DNA of 64,000 nucleotides from the NCBI RefSeq assembly GCF_002205635.1, contig NZ_NISJ01000010.1, forward strand, positions 110,229 through 174,228, in the 5' to 3' direction. The DNA comes from Sphingopyxis witflariensis. Lineage in GTDB: Bacteria; Pseudomonadota; Alphaproteobacteria; Sphingomonadales; Sphingomonadaceae. Shown one piece after another: positions 36,269 through 45,150 of the stretch. How positions within the stretch are numbered: the first letter of the stretch is position 1; every line of letters begins with the position of its first letter. The notes beneath the pieces were generated by a model. It had not been told where the DNA came from, did no database searches, and worked only from the letters and a program-made list of their open reading frames with translations. The translations under genes and the position numbers were made by a program.

Positions 36269-38454
36269 CCGGGCCCGTTCGCCGCGCGGCAACGATCGGG
36301 CCGATCGCGCGCGAGCTTGCCCCAGCTTTCGGCCTGTTTCGGGAAGGGGCCGTCGGTATCATTTTTGTCCAGAAGCCAATAGTTAAACCAGGCGATATTC
36401 TCCCGCATCGCGAGCGACCGGTTCGACGGCCGGTAGAAGACATGGGTTTCGTCAGACGCTGCCGTAGCGCCGGAATAATGACTGATCTGCGTCGGCGCTT
36501 TCGCCGCGCGCAACGCTTCGAACAATTCGATCTGCGACGGCGATGCCGAGGCAACCTGCTGTAGCAGGGCTGCGCAAACTCTGTTGGCGTTCAGCGACGG
36601 AGCGAAACGGCGATAGCTGATTATGGCGTCGCTCAGCGGTGCGCCGCCATAAACCGCATCATAGCTCGAGCCGGCGGTCGCATATCCCGCCGGTTCGAGA
36701 TAGCCGCCATCGCCGCTCGATGCGGCGCGAAACAGGGGCGACCGGGTCACCGCGACATTGACCATCTGCGAGCCGCGGCTGTAGCCGGCGATGCCCACCC
36801 GATCCCGATCGACGAGACCCTCGATGGCCATTTCGTCGACGGCATCCTCGAAGATGTGGACGCCTTCGATCCACAGCAACCGCTGCAGAGTCTCTGAATC
36901 CGGCGGCCCGCTGCCGCGAACCCATGCCTTGCTGGCCGCCATCAGCTCCTCCGATTGCAGGGGGGAGGGGTCATTGATCAGCAGCACCACATAACCTCTC
37001 TCGGCGAGCAGCTGGACCGGGTAGTTCCATTGGAAACCGGGCGCGGCGAACCGGTCGTCGGCATCGGACCCATGGGTAACGATGACGGCCGGGTAGGGCT
37101 TTCCCTTTTGGTAGCCGCGGGGGAGGACGACAAAGCCGCGGGCTTCATACCCATCGCGGTTGGTCCAGACCCGGGGAAGGATGGTGAGGGGAGCGATCGC
37201 GTCATGCTCCGCCGAGACCGACAGGAGCCGGAAGATGCGGCCATCCCTCAGGTCGATTTTCACAAGCCTCGGCGGTGTGGCGATTCCCTCTTCGACGCAG
37301 ACCGCGAAAAGAAGCGCGTTATCATAGGCGCAGCGAGTGAGGCTGTGTTCGCTCTCCACCCTTCGCACGTCATCGCTCGAGACGACGGCCAGCCCGTAGC
37401 GGGCCGCATCGAGATCGCGGGTTCCGAGAACCAGCTTTTTTCCGTCGCGGCTCGCCTGGGGCGCAGCCGCGCGGGGATCGCCTATGGTGAATGCGACCGC
37501 ACCGTAGCTGTGCCGTTCCCCGTCCGGGCCCGTTTCCACGAGGTCCAGCGTTTTCGCCAGGCCGCTCGTCGCGAGTTCGCCGCCGCGCGGTCCCCTGAGG
37601 AGCGCGATTGTCTCCAGATTATGCTCGACACCCAGCGTGCGTATCGTTCCGCTCAGCCGATTCCAGGCGCGCATCTCGAACCGACCGCCTTCCGAGCCAT
37701 CGGGTGTCTCCACCCGGAATTGAACCTCATCGCCGCGCCAGAGAATCTGCCCCCCGCCACGCGTCGCCATCCGGTCCTTCGATGGCCTGCTCAGCATCAG
37801 GGTGGTTTTCCCGTCGGGTCCGCGCAGGAAATAGTCGATCTCGACGTCTATCGTAGACCGGCGCCGGCTTTTCAGAGCGCTGACCTCCGCGTCGAATCGG
37901 ACGCGAGGCGCGTTCGGCAATGCTCTGAGCTGCGAATACCAGAGCCAGGCGCCGCCGGGGGACCAGTCATAGTCTAGAACGCCTACCGATGACGGGCGCA
38001 CACCGCCGCCGATCGGAAAAGACATGTCCGCTTTCCCGACAGGAACGGTCGCCGGGTTCACGATCAGCGGCTGCACCATGCCGCCGGGCGTAATCCGATA
38101 GAGCTGCAGGCCCGCCCCGAGGTCGAGGAGGGCGCTCCAGTCCGCTGTGCCGGGGATGCGCCGCAGCGACTTGGCGCTGTCGACGGTCACTATGGTTCTT
38201 TGCCGGGTGGCAGCGATGTCGAGGATGCGGATATGGGATCGCGGCTTGTCGGCAGCGAGGTCGGCAATCTCGACCGCGTAGATGGCAAGCTTGCCATCTC
38301 CCGACAGGGCGATGTCCTTCACCTCCGGGACGGTGAGGATGTCCTCGAGAGTCCAGGGCCTGCCCTTGCTCTCCCCTGCCGGGGCGACAGGGGAGAGCAC
38401 CGCGACGGCAAGGATCGCCGCGGCCGGGAGGCCGGCTCGGAGGCTATTCCGCAT
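36265..38454 (-). CDS. Lasso peptide isopeptidase (prolyl-oligopeptidase-like, secreted)
   Basis: A 729-residue serine hydrolase with a signal peptide (MRNSLRAGLPAAAILAVAVL, cleavage near APAGES). The beta-propeller half spans roughly residues 25-450 and the alpha/beta-hydrolase half the rest, with nucleophile motif GIAGYSRGSQ near residue 556 and the His in SDETHVFY near 669. Relatives (AtxE2-type) cut only the isopeptide bond of the cognate lasso. It thus linearises the re-imported peptide, probably in the periplasm. ATG 38454 has GAGGAGG at good spacing; an upstream ATG at 38460 lies too close to it. It is 11 bp after the receptor gene. Confidence 0.9.
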   Translation of the reverse strand: MRNSLRAGLPAAAILAVAVLSPVAPAGESKGRPWTLEDILTVPEVKDIALSGDGKLAIYAVEIADLAADKPRSHIRILDIAATRQRTIVTVDSAKSLRRIPGTADWSALLDLGAGLQLYRITPGGMVQPLIVNPATVPVGKADMSFPIGGGVRPSSVGVLDYDWSPGGAWLWYSQLRALPNAPRVRFDAEVSALKSRRRSTIDVEIDYFLRGPDGKTTLMLSRPSKDRMATRGGGQILWRGDEVQFRVETPDGSEGGRFEMRAWNRLSGTIRTLGVEHNLETIALLRGPRGGELATSGLAKTLDLVETGPDGERHSYGAVAFTIGDPRAAAPQASRDGKKLVLGTRDLDAARYGLAVVSSDDVRRVESEHSLTRCAYDNALLFAVCVEEGIATPPRLVKIDLRDGRIFRLLSVSAEHDAIAPLTILPRVWTNRDGYEARGFVVLPRGYQKGKPYPAVIVTHGSDADDRFAAPGFQWNYPVQLLAERGYVVLLINDPSPLQSEELMAASKAWVRGSGPPDSETLQRLLWIEGVHIFEDAVDEMAIEGLVDRDRVGIAGYSRGSQMVNVAVTRSPLFRAASSGDGGYLEPAGYATAGSSYDAVYGGAPLSDAIISYRRFAPSLNANRVCAALLQQVASASPSQIELFEALRAAKAPTQISHYSGATAASDETHVFYRPSNRSLAMRENIAWFNYWLLDKNDTDGPFPKQAESWGKLARDRPDRCRAANGPG

Positions 38455-38465
38455 GGACATCCTCC

Positions 38466-40997
38466 TCACCAGTCGCGGCTGATCGTGATGCCGAGGAAAC
38501 GCCCCACCGCCGAATAATTTGTCGAATCGAAGGGGGTGTCGCTCGGCGATGCCACTGCCGTCATCTCGGGTTTTGCATTGAAGATATTGAGGGCGTTGAC
38601 GCTGATCTCGCCCAATGCGCCGATTTTGACACGCGCCGAAAGGTCAAGCGTCGCGACCGACGCCACCTTGACGGGAATTGTGCGGCGCCGATCGGTGACG
38701 CCGCCGGTGAAGCTGACGAAGGAGGCGAGAGTGAAGTCCTCATTTCCGAAGGTTGCGCCACCCCGCGCGCGAAAGTGCGGCGAATTGAAGATGGTGCCGG
38801 CCAGATCGGTCACCGGAAGGCCCGGCAACAATTGCTGCCGACTGTCGAGCCAGGTGCCGCTTGCGATCAGTGTCAGCATCTGCGCACCGATCGGTGCGCG
38901 GTAGCGCAGCGACAGGTCCGCGCCCTGATAGCGCTGCGAGGCGATATTGAGGTCGCGCCCGTCGATCAGCGCGATGACATTGGCCGGGTCATAGGGTCCG
39001 GTGGTGGCATTGCCGAGCGGGTCCGAGGCCCCCGCGATCGCGGCGGCCAGCAACGTCGGCGACGGATTGAAGGTGACGAGATCGGCAAACAGCGGATTGG
39101 TGAGAACCCCGAGTGGCGATCCGAATGGCGGCGCGACCCGGTCGCGATAGTCGATCCGGAAGAGGCTTGTCACGATCTGCAACCGGCTCGACGGGCGGAA
39201 GGTCGCGCTCAATGTCACATTCTCGGATCGCTCGGGGCCGACATCCGGATTGGGACCGCCGAGATAGACATAGGTCGATCCGGCCGGAAACATCGATCCA
39301 TAGCCGGTCACGGACAGGAGGACCGGCGTATATCCGCTATACTGCTGGTTGAGCGTCGGCATCTTGAACGACTTGCCCCACGAAATGCCGAGGCTGAGCT
39401 CCGGGACCGGCGCATAGACGAAGCCGAGCTTGGGCACGACGATGCTCCCGGAATCGGAATAATCCTCGAAGCGCATTGCTGCCGTGATCGAGGCGCGGTG
39501 CGCGAAGGGCAGCTTTTGATCGGGACTGGCGAGCGGGACGAAGAGCTCGCCATAGGCATAGCGGTTCTCGCGCGTGGGTGCGAAGGCCCGGCCCGCGATC
39601 AGGGCGTTAAGGTGATTGCTGCGCCAGCCGCCGCCTGCCGCGAGGCGGACATCGCCCGCCGGCAGCGCGAAAAGCGGGCCTTCGACCCCCGCCTCGATAC
39701 TCAGACTGCGATTGTTGAAGATCCGGATCGAAGGGGGCGCAACGCCATTGGTGAAATTCTGCGTGACCCCATAGGTCTTGTCCGTGCCGTAGAAGCCCGA
39801 AACGCGCGTGCTCCAGCCGCCGCCAAGATAAGCTTCGAGCGTCGGCGCGACGCCGAAGGTCTCGAACTCATTATGCACCACGATCCCGCGCGTCGTGATC
39901 GGCCGGTCGGCGAACAGTCCGCGCACCGAGGTCATGTCGCCGCGCTTGTAGATCAGGTCGGCCTTGATGCCGAGGCCGGGTGCGAGGTCCTGATGGCCGC
40001 TGAACAAGGCGCTATGGCGCCGCAGTTCGGGATAGAAAGTAGAGAGCGGATTGCTGGTCACGGCATAGCTGCGGTCCCGCGCCAGGATCGCGCTGTTGTC
40101 GAAAAAATCATAGGTGGCGAGAAAGCCCCCGCCCGACCATTTGGCCCCGCCGACGATATTATATTGTTGCTGGAAATTGCCGCCGTCGGTCGACCCGCCG
40201 ATCCGCGCGCTCGTTGTGATGCCCTCATAATCCTTGCGGAGGAGGATGTTGACGACGCCGGCGACCGCGTCGGCGCCATAAATGGCCGACGCGCCGTCGG
40301 TGACGACCTCGATCCGCTCGACCGCTGCCGTCGGGATCGCGCTGATGTCGATCACGCTCTGTGTACCGCTATAGGCAAAACGGTTTCCGTTCAGCAAAGT
40401 CAGCGTGGCGCTGGGACCGATACCCCGAAGGTTGAAGGTCGACGCGCCGTTGACGTTGACATTCTGGTTCTGGACTCCTTGCCCCGACCCGATCCCTGGG
40501 TTCTGGCCGCCCCCGAAATTCTGCGGCAGGCTGCGCGCAACCTCGCCGAGATCGGCATGGCCGGCGTTGCGGATATCCTCCGCCGTCACTTCGATAACGG
40601 GCGCCGGCGCAGGCGCGCCTGCGATGCGCGAGCCGGTGACGATGATGGTTTCCGGCTCGGCCGAAGACGGGATTTCAGCCGAAAAGCCATTGCGGATGAT
40701 AACCGCGCGGTCGTCGAAGCGTGCGATGAGCCCGCTTCCCGCAAGGAGGGTCTCGACGGCTTCGCGCGGCGTGAACTGGCCCTTCAAGGCAGGAGCGGTC
40801 TTCCCTTCAAGGTCGCGCGAAGAGGCATAGAGTTCGATGTCGGCGAGATCGGCGGCTCGGCGCAGAGCCTCGCCCAGATCCTGCGCGGGCATATCGTAAG
40901 ACTGGCGCTCTTGCTCTGTCGCCATCGCGGCGATTGGCGAACAACAGGCAGCAACACCGGCGAGTAGCGCGGCCAGCGAACGAGACTTGATCAACAT
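38466..40997 (-). CDS. TonB-dependent receptor with STN signalling domain
   Basis: An outer-membrane receptor of 843 residues: signal peptide (MLIKSRSLAALLAGVAACCS), an STN/secretin domain (SYDMPAQDLGEALRRAADLA; residues ~40-105) for signalling to FecR, a plug with TonB box-like ETIIVTGSRI, NLRGIGPSATLTLLNGNR and GADAVAGVVNILLRKD, then a long beta-barrel ending NYSAVGRFLGITISRDW (terminal Trp). By analogy with isopeptidase-type lasso loci it should import the locus's own lasso peptide. The gene follows fecR by 100 bp; GGGGGAG precedes the ATG at 40997. Confidence 0.92.
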   Translation of the reverse strand: MLIKSRSLAALLAGVAACCSPIAAMATEQERQSYDMPAQDLGEALRRAADLADIELYASSRDLEGKTAPALKGQFTPREAVETLLAGSGLIARFDDRAVIIRNGFSAEIPSSAEPETIIVTGSRIAGAPAPAPVIEVTAEDIRNAGHADLGEVARSLPQNFGGGQNPGIGSGQGVQNQNVNVNGASTFNLRGIGPSATLTLLNGNRFAYSGTQSVIDISAIPTAAVERIEVVTDGASAIYGADAVAGVVNILLRKDYEGITTSARIGGSTDGGNFQQQYNIVGGAKWSGGGFLATYDFFDNSAILARDRSYAVTSNPLSTFYPELRRHSALFSGHQDLAPGLGIKADLIYKRGDMTSVRGLFADRPITTRGIVVHNEFETFGVAPTLEAYLGGGWSTRVSGFYGTDKTYGVTQNFTNGVAPPSIRIFNNRSLSIEAGVEGPLFALPAGDVRLAAGGGWRSNHLNALIAGRAFAPTRENRYAYGELFVPLASPDQKLPFAHRASITAAMRFEDYSDSGSIVVPKLGFVYAPVPELSLGISWGKSFKMPTLNQQYSGYTPVLLSVTGYGSMFPAGSTYVYLGGPNPDVGPERSENVTLSATFRPSSRLQIVTSLFRIDYRDRVAPPFGSPLGVLTNPLFADLVTFNPSPTLLAAAIAGASDPLGNATTGPYDPANVIALIDGRDLNIASQRYQGADLSLRYRAPIGAQMLTLIASGTWLDSRQQLLPGLPVTDLAGTIFNSPHFRARGGATFGNEDFTLASFVSFTGGVTDRRRTIPVKVASVATLDLSARVKIGALGEISVNALNIFNAKPEMTAVASPSDTPFDSTNYSAVGRFLGITISRDW

Positions 40998-41097
40998 AGT
41001 CACTCCCCCAAAAATTCCGCCGTGCATCGGGCAAGGCGGTCAGTTGGGGGTGAGTTGACGGGACGAAGGAGGTGCCCTTAGCCAGTCGGTGAAAAAA

Positions 41098-42087
41098 TTA
41101 TCGGCGGCGGAGGTAGAGTGCGTCCGCTCGGCGCTCGACCCGCAGATCTAAGAGGGTCGCTATGCGCTCCGCGAATGGCTCGGTCTTGCTGATCTGGAAG
41201 CGCCCCGATACCTCGCGCGCCGCGATCGCGCTGTCTTCGATCATGATCGGAACCGCGGCGTAGCGATTGGCTTCGGCGACAAGCCGGTCGAGCCGGATCG
41301 AGCGATATTCGGCCCAGCCATCGGGCCAGTGTGCCGGAAGGGCCGGCGGAGGTCCGGCTTTTGGCGCCAATGTTCCGTCGGACCGATAGGCCAGCGCCGC
41401 GCCTTCGCGAAGCGGCGTGACCTGGTCCGCCACCGCATCGGTGCGGACCTCGGCCGCACCGCGCCGCAGCATTGCGGTGACCGTGCCGGCCTCGTCGAGA
41501 CTGAGGTCGATCTCGGCATCATTCGCGCTTGCGGTGCCGCGTCCGGCGTCAATGCGCAGGGGGACGTCCTGCCCGGCCACCGAGAGACGAACCCGGCCCC
41601 TGACCAGACGCACTCTTCGCGCGTCTGTCCCCACGGCGACGTCGAGCCGGCTGTCGGTGTCGAGCGTCGCGCTCGACCCGTCGGCAAGCCGGAAGGTCCG
41701 TATTTCGCCGCGCCGTGTCTCCAGCGGCTCGGCGGCAAAGGCGGCCGAGCTGCCGCCCCGCTGACCGGGAAGCGGAGCGCCCCCGGCACCGATCGCGACG
41801 ATCAGGAGCGCGAGCGCCGTCGCTGCTGCGCCCCACGGCAGCCACTTTTTGATCCGGCCGCGCCGCGCCTCGGCATGCGCGCTCCCGTGACGCTCCGATG
41901 TCTTGAGAATGGCGAGCGCCGCCATGCGCTGCTCGGCGCGCCGATAGGCCTCGCGGTTTTCGGCCGACCCGTTCAGCCAGGCATCGAACTCGCCGCGGAG
42001 CGCGGCTGCATCTTCGCCGCGCATCTTGATCAGCCATGCGCGCGCGATCTCGTCGAGCGAATAGTCGCCGTCACCTGCTTTGGTCAT
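41098..42087 (-). CDS. FecR-family anti-sigma / sigma regulator
   Basis: A 329-residue single-pass membrane protein. The N-terminal cytoplasmic domain holds LIKMRGEDAAALRGEFDAWL (DUF4880-like); a transmembrane helix WLPWGAAATALALLIVAIGA lies near residues 85-104; the periplasmic FecR domain follows (TRRGEIRTFRLADGSSATLD, VRLVRGRVRLSVA), with the C-terminal STN-interacting lobe (VSGRFQISKTEPFAERIATLL). It relays receptor occupancy to the ECF sigma factor, whose stop overlaps this ATG by 4 bases (ATGA). Confidence 0.92.
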   Translation of the reverse strand: MTKAGDGDYSLDEIARAWLIKMRGEDAAALRGEFDAWLNGSAENREAYRRAEQRMAALAILKTSERHGSAHAEARRGRIKKWLPWGAAATALALLIVAIGAGGAPLPGQRGGSSAAFAAEPLETRRGEIRTFRLADGSSATLDTDSRLDVAVGTDARRVRLVRGRVRLSVAGQDVPLRIDAGRGTASANDAEIDLSLDEAGTVTAMLRRGAAEVRTDAVADQVTPLREGAALAYRSDGTLAPKAGPPPALPAHWPDGWAEYRSIRLDRLVAEANRYAAVPIMIEDSAIAAREVSGRFQISKTEPFAERIATLLDLRVERRADALYLRRR

Positions 42088-42623
42088 TGACCCTCGTCCA
42101 CCACCTTCGAGATCTGAGCGAGCGCTCTCATCATATGATATTCCACCGTCGCGATGCTGATGCCGAGCGCCTCATGTATCTCGCGATAAGAGAGCTCGTC
42201 CACCCGGTGCATGAGGAAGACGCGGCGGGTCTTTGGCGGCAGGGCATCAACGGCCGCTTCATAGAGCCGAAGCAGATCGGCGGCTTCGAGATCCCACTCC
42301 TGCGCGGCGGGCGTGGCGCCTTCACTCTCATCGCGCAGCGGAAAGAAGGTCGCGCGCGACGATTTCTGGCGCCTGGCGCGATCGATAAGCAGGTTCTGGG
42401 CGATACGACGCAGGAAACCGCCCGGATTGGCGAGCTGGTACCGCTGCTCGCTGCCCGCCGCGCGCGCAAAGACTTCCTGAACAAGATCGGGCGCTTCCTC
42501 GGCGCCCGCCTTGCGGCGCAGGAAATGAAAGAGCGACGTGCGGTGCGCTCGATAGGCCGCCTCGAGATCCTGGCCGGCCTCTGGCCGCTGTCTGCACTGC
42601 GGCGGCCGGTCGGCCGGATGCAC
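42084..42623 (-). CDS. ECF sigma factor, FecI-like
   Basis: Sigma-70 family ECF factor. Region 2 spans LEAAYRAHRTSLFHFL to NLLIDRARRQ (with the DLVQEVFAR motif), region 4 spans LPPKTRRVFLMHRVDELSYREIHEALGIS-type segments with the HTH. With GTG 42623 as start it is 179 residues, the usual size; the open frame extends upstream to 42788 with low-complexity sequence that does not resemble the family, so I prefer the short form. It should transcribe the receptor/isopeptidase genes and possibly the lasso operon when the receptor is occupied. Confidence 0.85.
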   Translation of the reverse strand: MHPADRPPQCRQRPEAGQDLEAAYRAHRTSLFHFLRRKAGAEEAPDLVQEVFARAAGSEQRYQLANPGGFLRRIAQNLLIDRARRQKSSRATFFPLRDESEGATPAAQEWDLEAADLLRLYEAAVDALPPKTRRVFLMHRVDELSYREIHEALGISIATVEYHMMRALAQISKVVDEGQ

Positions 42624-42945
42624 ATGGCAGGCCGAGGACGGTGAAAAGGGGTGACGCGGCGGCGCACGGTCGCGGCAGGTACAGGAAGACAAGGCGGTAG
42701 TCCCGGCCGGCACGAGCGAAAGCGTCCGGCCGCGGCCGGGCTTGCTCTTCCAGTGCTGTGCCGCCGTCTGGCCGCTCGCGCGGGCCATGGTCCGGTTGGG
42801 CCGCCGGTCCGGTCAGGGACTGGCGTGATTGATGACTGGCGAAATATTCCGCGAAGGAGCTGCCAGACATGCTCCTCCGCTCTGGAATCATGTCAATTTC
42901 GGGCGGTGCTGACAAGCAAAAGGATCGGGCGATGGCTCCGACTGC
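42624..42945. other. Gap with no identified gene
   Basis: This 322-bp stretch sits between the ECF sigma gene and the GntR gene. It must hold the promoter of the sigma/FecR operon. The minus-strand sigma frame stays open into it to 42788 but without conserved sequence. I see no hairpin terminator for the GntR operon, which ends at 42946 and points into this gap. Confidence 0.5.
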
Positions 42946-43557
42946 TCAAACATCGCGCCCCGGATGGTTGCCGAGCGCGCGAGCATAGCGTGCCGATTCG
43001 TGCGCTCGCCTTTCATGATAGCCGAGCAGCAGGCCCCGAAGCTCGGCTTGCGGTGCGGCTTCGGCGACCGCGGTCTCGATCCGCTGATATTCGGCTTCGA
43101 CTTCCGAAAGGATCGCCGCGTCGAATTGCCTCGAAAACTGCAACCGGTCGCCGATCGCCGCGATACTCGCGACGATTTCGCCGTTCGACGATCGTTCGGC
43201 GATGGCGAGGAACAGGTCAGCGAACCGGTCGGGATAGGGCTGGTCGGCCGACACCGAGGCTGCAAAGCCTTTGGGCGTGGTCGCGACGGCGGCGAGCAGC
43301 AGGATCAGGTGAAGCTCGAGCAGGTCGCGAAACTCTGTCTCGGCAAGATAATGGACGTGAAATCCCTCTCCCGGCCTGAAATCGACCATGCGTTCGCCAT
43401 CCAGCCGAAAGAGGCTGTCGCGCACCGGTGTGAGGCTGACGCCAAGCTCGTCGGCCACCCGCGCGGCTTCGATCCGCGCGCCTGTGGGCCATATACCCCC
43501 CATCAGGCGCCGCTTGATTGCTTCATAGGTCGGCTCGAATACGTGCGCGGGACTCAT
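42946..43557 (-). CDS. GntR-family transcriptional regulator
   Basis: A 203-residue regulator. The winged-helix HTH near residues 8-65 reads YEAIKRRLMGGIWPTGARIE, then VADELGVSLTPVRDSLFRLDGERMV, as in the GntR family. The C-terminal all-helical effector domain is FCD-like in size but diverged. The ATG overlaps the stop of the phytanoyl-CoA dioxygenase gene (ATGA), so it is translated together with the quorum-sensing genes. The ligand is unknown; it may respond to a product of the dioxygenase. It is the last gene of the operon. Confidence 0.85.
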   Translation of the reverse strand: MSPAHVFEPTYEAIKRRLMGGIWPTGARIEAARVADELGVSLTPVRDSLFRLDGERMVDFRPGEGFHVHYLAETEFRDLLELHLILLLAAVATTPKGFAASVSADQPYPDRFADLFLAIAERSSNGEIVASIAAIGDRLQFSRQFDAAILSEVEAEYQRIETAVAEAAPQAELRGLLLGYHERRAHESARYARALGNHPGRDV

Positions 43558-44432
43558 CGGCCGCTCCTTTCGGTCGCAGCGAAATCGGCGACGGCATCGG
43601 CCTGGTCGGGACGCAGCGCGTCGACCGCGCCTATCGGGCCGGACGGTTCGCCTTGCAGGAGGATCGAGGGGCACTGGCCTTCATAGTTGCCGAGGTTGGG
43701 GCGGTGCTGCGCACAGCCTGCGAGCGCCGCGAGCTCCGGCGGGAAGTGCCGCGCGACGTCGGGCGGGTAGGTCAGCCACAGATTTTCATAGGGTTTGAGC
43801 CAGCCAAGGCTGTAGCTGACGAGCACGCCGCGCCGGACATTCTTGCTACGGTTCGCGCCGGCGCCGTGCGCGGTCGATCCGAGAAAGCAGATCGCCGCGC
43901 CGGGTTCGCATTCGGCATATATAGGAGGGCCGGGATCCTCTTTCGCCATGCCGGTGACGCCTTGGCTTTCGGGGAAAATCTGTGTCGCGCCATTCTCCTT
44001 CGTGAAGGAGGTCAGCGGCCAGAGGATGTTGACGAGATATTCCTGGGTTCCGTCTGCGCCGCGCCACATGTCCTGGTCGCGGTGCGGGAACTGCCGCACT
44101 TCGCCGGGGTGAATCTCGATCGCCTGGGCGAGGTTCAGCTGCATGCGCTCGCATCCCGGCCCGAGGATTGCTTCGACGGCGGAAAGGATGACGGGGTCGA
44201 GCACCAGATCGGCCACGTGCCGCGAGCGCCGCAGCAGGCTGCCGAACCGCTTCGTTCGCCGGCCGTAGAAGTCGCCCTCGCAAAAGGGCGTCTCGGCAAA
44301 GACCGGATCGAGATCGCTGGCGAGGGCGTGTACGGTCGCGCTCGCCCGCTCATGCAGGATGCAAAAGCCGTTGCCGCGAAGTTCGCCGACGAGGCGGGTG
44401 GAAAGGTCGGCCTGGGTGAGATCCGCCGTCAT
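43554..44432 (-). CDS. Phytanoyl-CoA dioxygenase (PhyH)-family protein
   Basis: An Fe(II)/2-oxoglutarate oxygenase of 292 residues. The iron ligands are visible as HRD in FPHRDQDMW (His-x-Asp) and probably the His in GSTAHGAGANRS, followed by the Arg of NVRRGVLVSY, which would bind 2-oxoglutarate. The family hydroxylates acyl-CoA or small molecules. Its start overlaps the luxI stop (ATGA), which ties it to acyl-homoserine-lactone production; it might modify the signal's acyl chain or make a separate product under quorum control. Neither role is established. Confidence 0.88.
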   Translation of the reverse strand: MTADLTQADLSTRLVGELRGNGFCILHERASATVHALASDLDPVFAETPFCEGDFYGRRTKRFGSLLRRSRHVADLVLDPVILSAVEAILGPGCERMQLNLAQAIEIHPGEVRQFPHRDQDMWRGADGTQEYLVNILWPLTSFTKENGATQIFPESQGVTGMAKEDPGPPIYAECEPGAAICFLGSTAHGAGANRSKNVRRGVLVSYSLGWLKPYENLWLTYPPDVARHFPPELAALAGCAQHRPNLGNYEGQCPSILLQGEPSGPIGAVDALRPDQADAVADFAATERSGR

Positions 44433-45052
44433 GGTGCAAGTTCCCCACCTTCGAGCTTGAGCCCGAGCGGCGTCCATGTCCCCGTTCGTTGCAGGCCGGG
44501 AAGCGTGTCGGCGTCGATCCGGATGCCGAACGCGAGGATCGGGCCGGCGCTGCCCGGGAGAGCGGGACCGAGCGCGCGGCAGGACCAGCCGAAACCGCTG
44601 ATCTTCGCGAACCAGCGCGCCTCCGCGATCCCGACATATTCGCGGATGCCATTGTGGAGGGCATGGTCCGCAAGCGCGCTGACGAGCTGGTTGCGGGCGT
44701 CGAGACGCTCGGCGGCCGATTGCGCGGGGTCGAGGCAGAAGCGGCTGATTTCCCAGACCGCCTCGCCGGATGGCGCGCCGTCGGGGCAGAGATGGGGATA
44801 GAGATCGCCGAGGAGATGCGGTGCGGTCGTCGGCAGCAACCGCGCCGATGCCCGGTGGCGCAGATCGTCCGGATCAAGCAGAATCAGATATCGAGCATGC
44901 GGATTATCGAACTGGTCGAGCTCGAAACGCCCATCGAGAGCGGGAAGATCCCACTTCAGAAGATCGATGAAAACCTGCTTTCGGGCTGCGAACATGGCGC
45001 GCAGCGCCGCGTCGCCGGGCGCAGCCTGCGCCCGCGTGGATTGATCGGTCAT
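44429..45052 (-). CDS. Acyl-homoserine-lactone synthase, LuxI family
   Basis: A 207-residue LuxI homologue. It has the family residues Arg and Phe/Trp near the N-terminus (FAARKQVFIDLLKWD), ELDQFDNPHARYLI (Asp pair and active-site loop), RASARLLPT, and the central EISRFCLDP (Glu and Arg). It makes an acyl-homoserine lactone from S-adenosylmethionine and an acyl donor; chain length is not readable. It lies 98 bp downstream of luxR on the same strand and overlaps the dioxygenase gene. Confidence 0.9.
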   Translation of the reverse strand: MTDQSTRAQAAPGDAALRAMFAARKQVFIDLLKWDLPALDGRFELDQFDNPHARYLILLDPDDLRHRASARLLPTTAPHLLGDLYPHLCPDGAPSGEAVWEISRFCLDPAQSAAERLDARNQLVSALADHALHNGIREYVGIAEARWFAKISGFGWSCRALGPALPGSAGPILAFGIRIDADTLPGLQRTGTWTPLGLKLEGGELAP

Positions 45053-45109
45053 AGGTCATCCTTGGTTGCTGGATGCCCGAGTCAGACCATCAATCTCGCG
45101 GGTCGGCTA

Positions 45110-45125
45110 TGCCCATTTCTGGGCA
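45110..45125. promoter_or_regulatory. lux-box-like inverted repeat upstream of luxI
   Basis: Perfect inverted repeat TGCCCA-TTTC-TGGGCA in the luxR-luxI gap, 58 bp upstream of the luxI ATG, a usual place for LuxR binding. It is shorter than the classic 20-bp lux box, so the assignment is tentative. Confidence 0.45.
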
Positions 45126-45150
45126 AGCCTTTCGCCTTTTGGCGCTCGCC

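Noticed and set aside
38775..40967. A 730-codon frame antisense to the TonB receptor
   Set aside because: The composition is that of a mirror frame, and the receptor frame has a signal peptide, plug motifs and terminal Trp.
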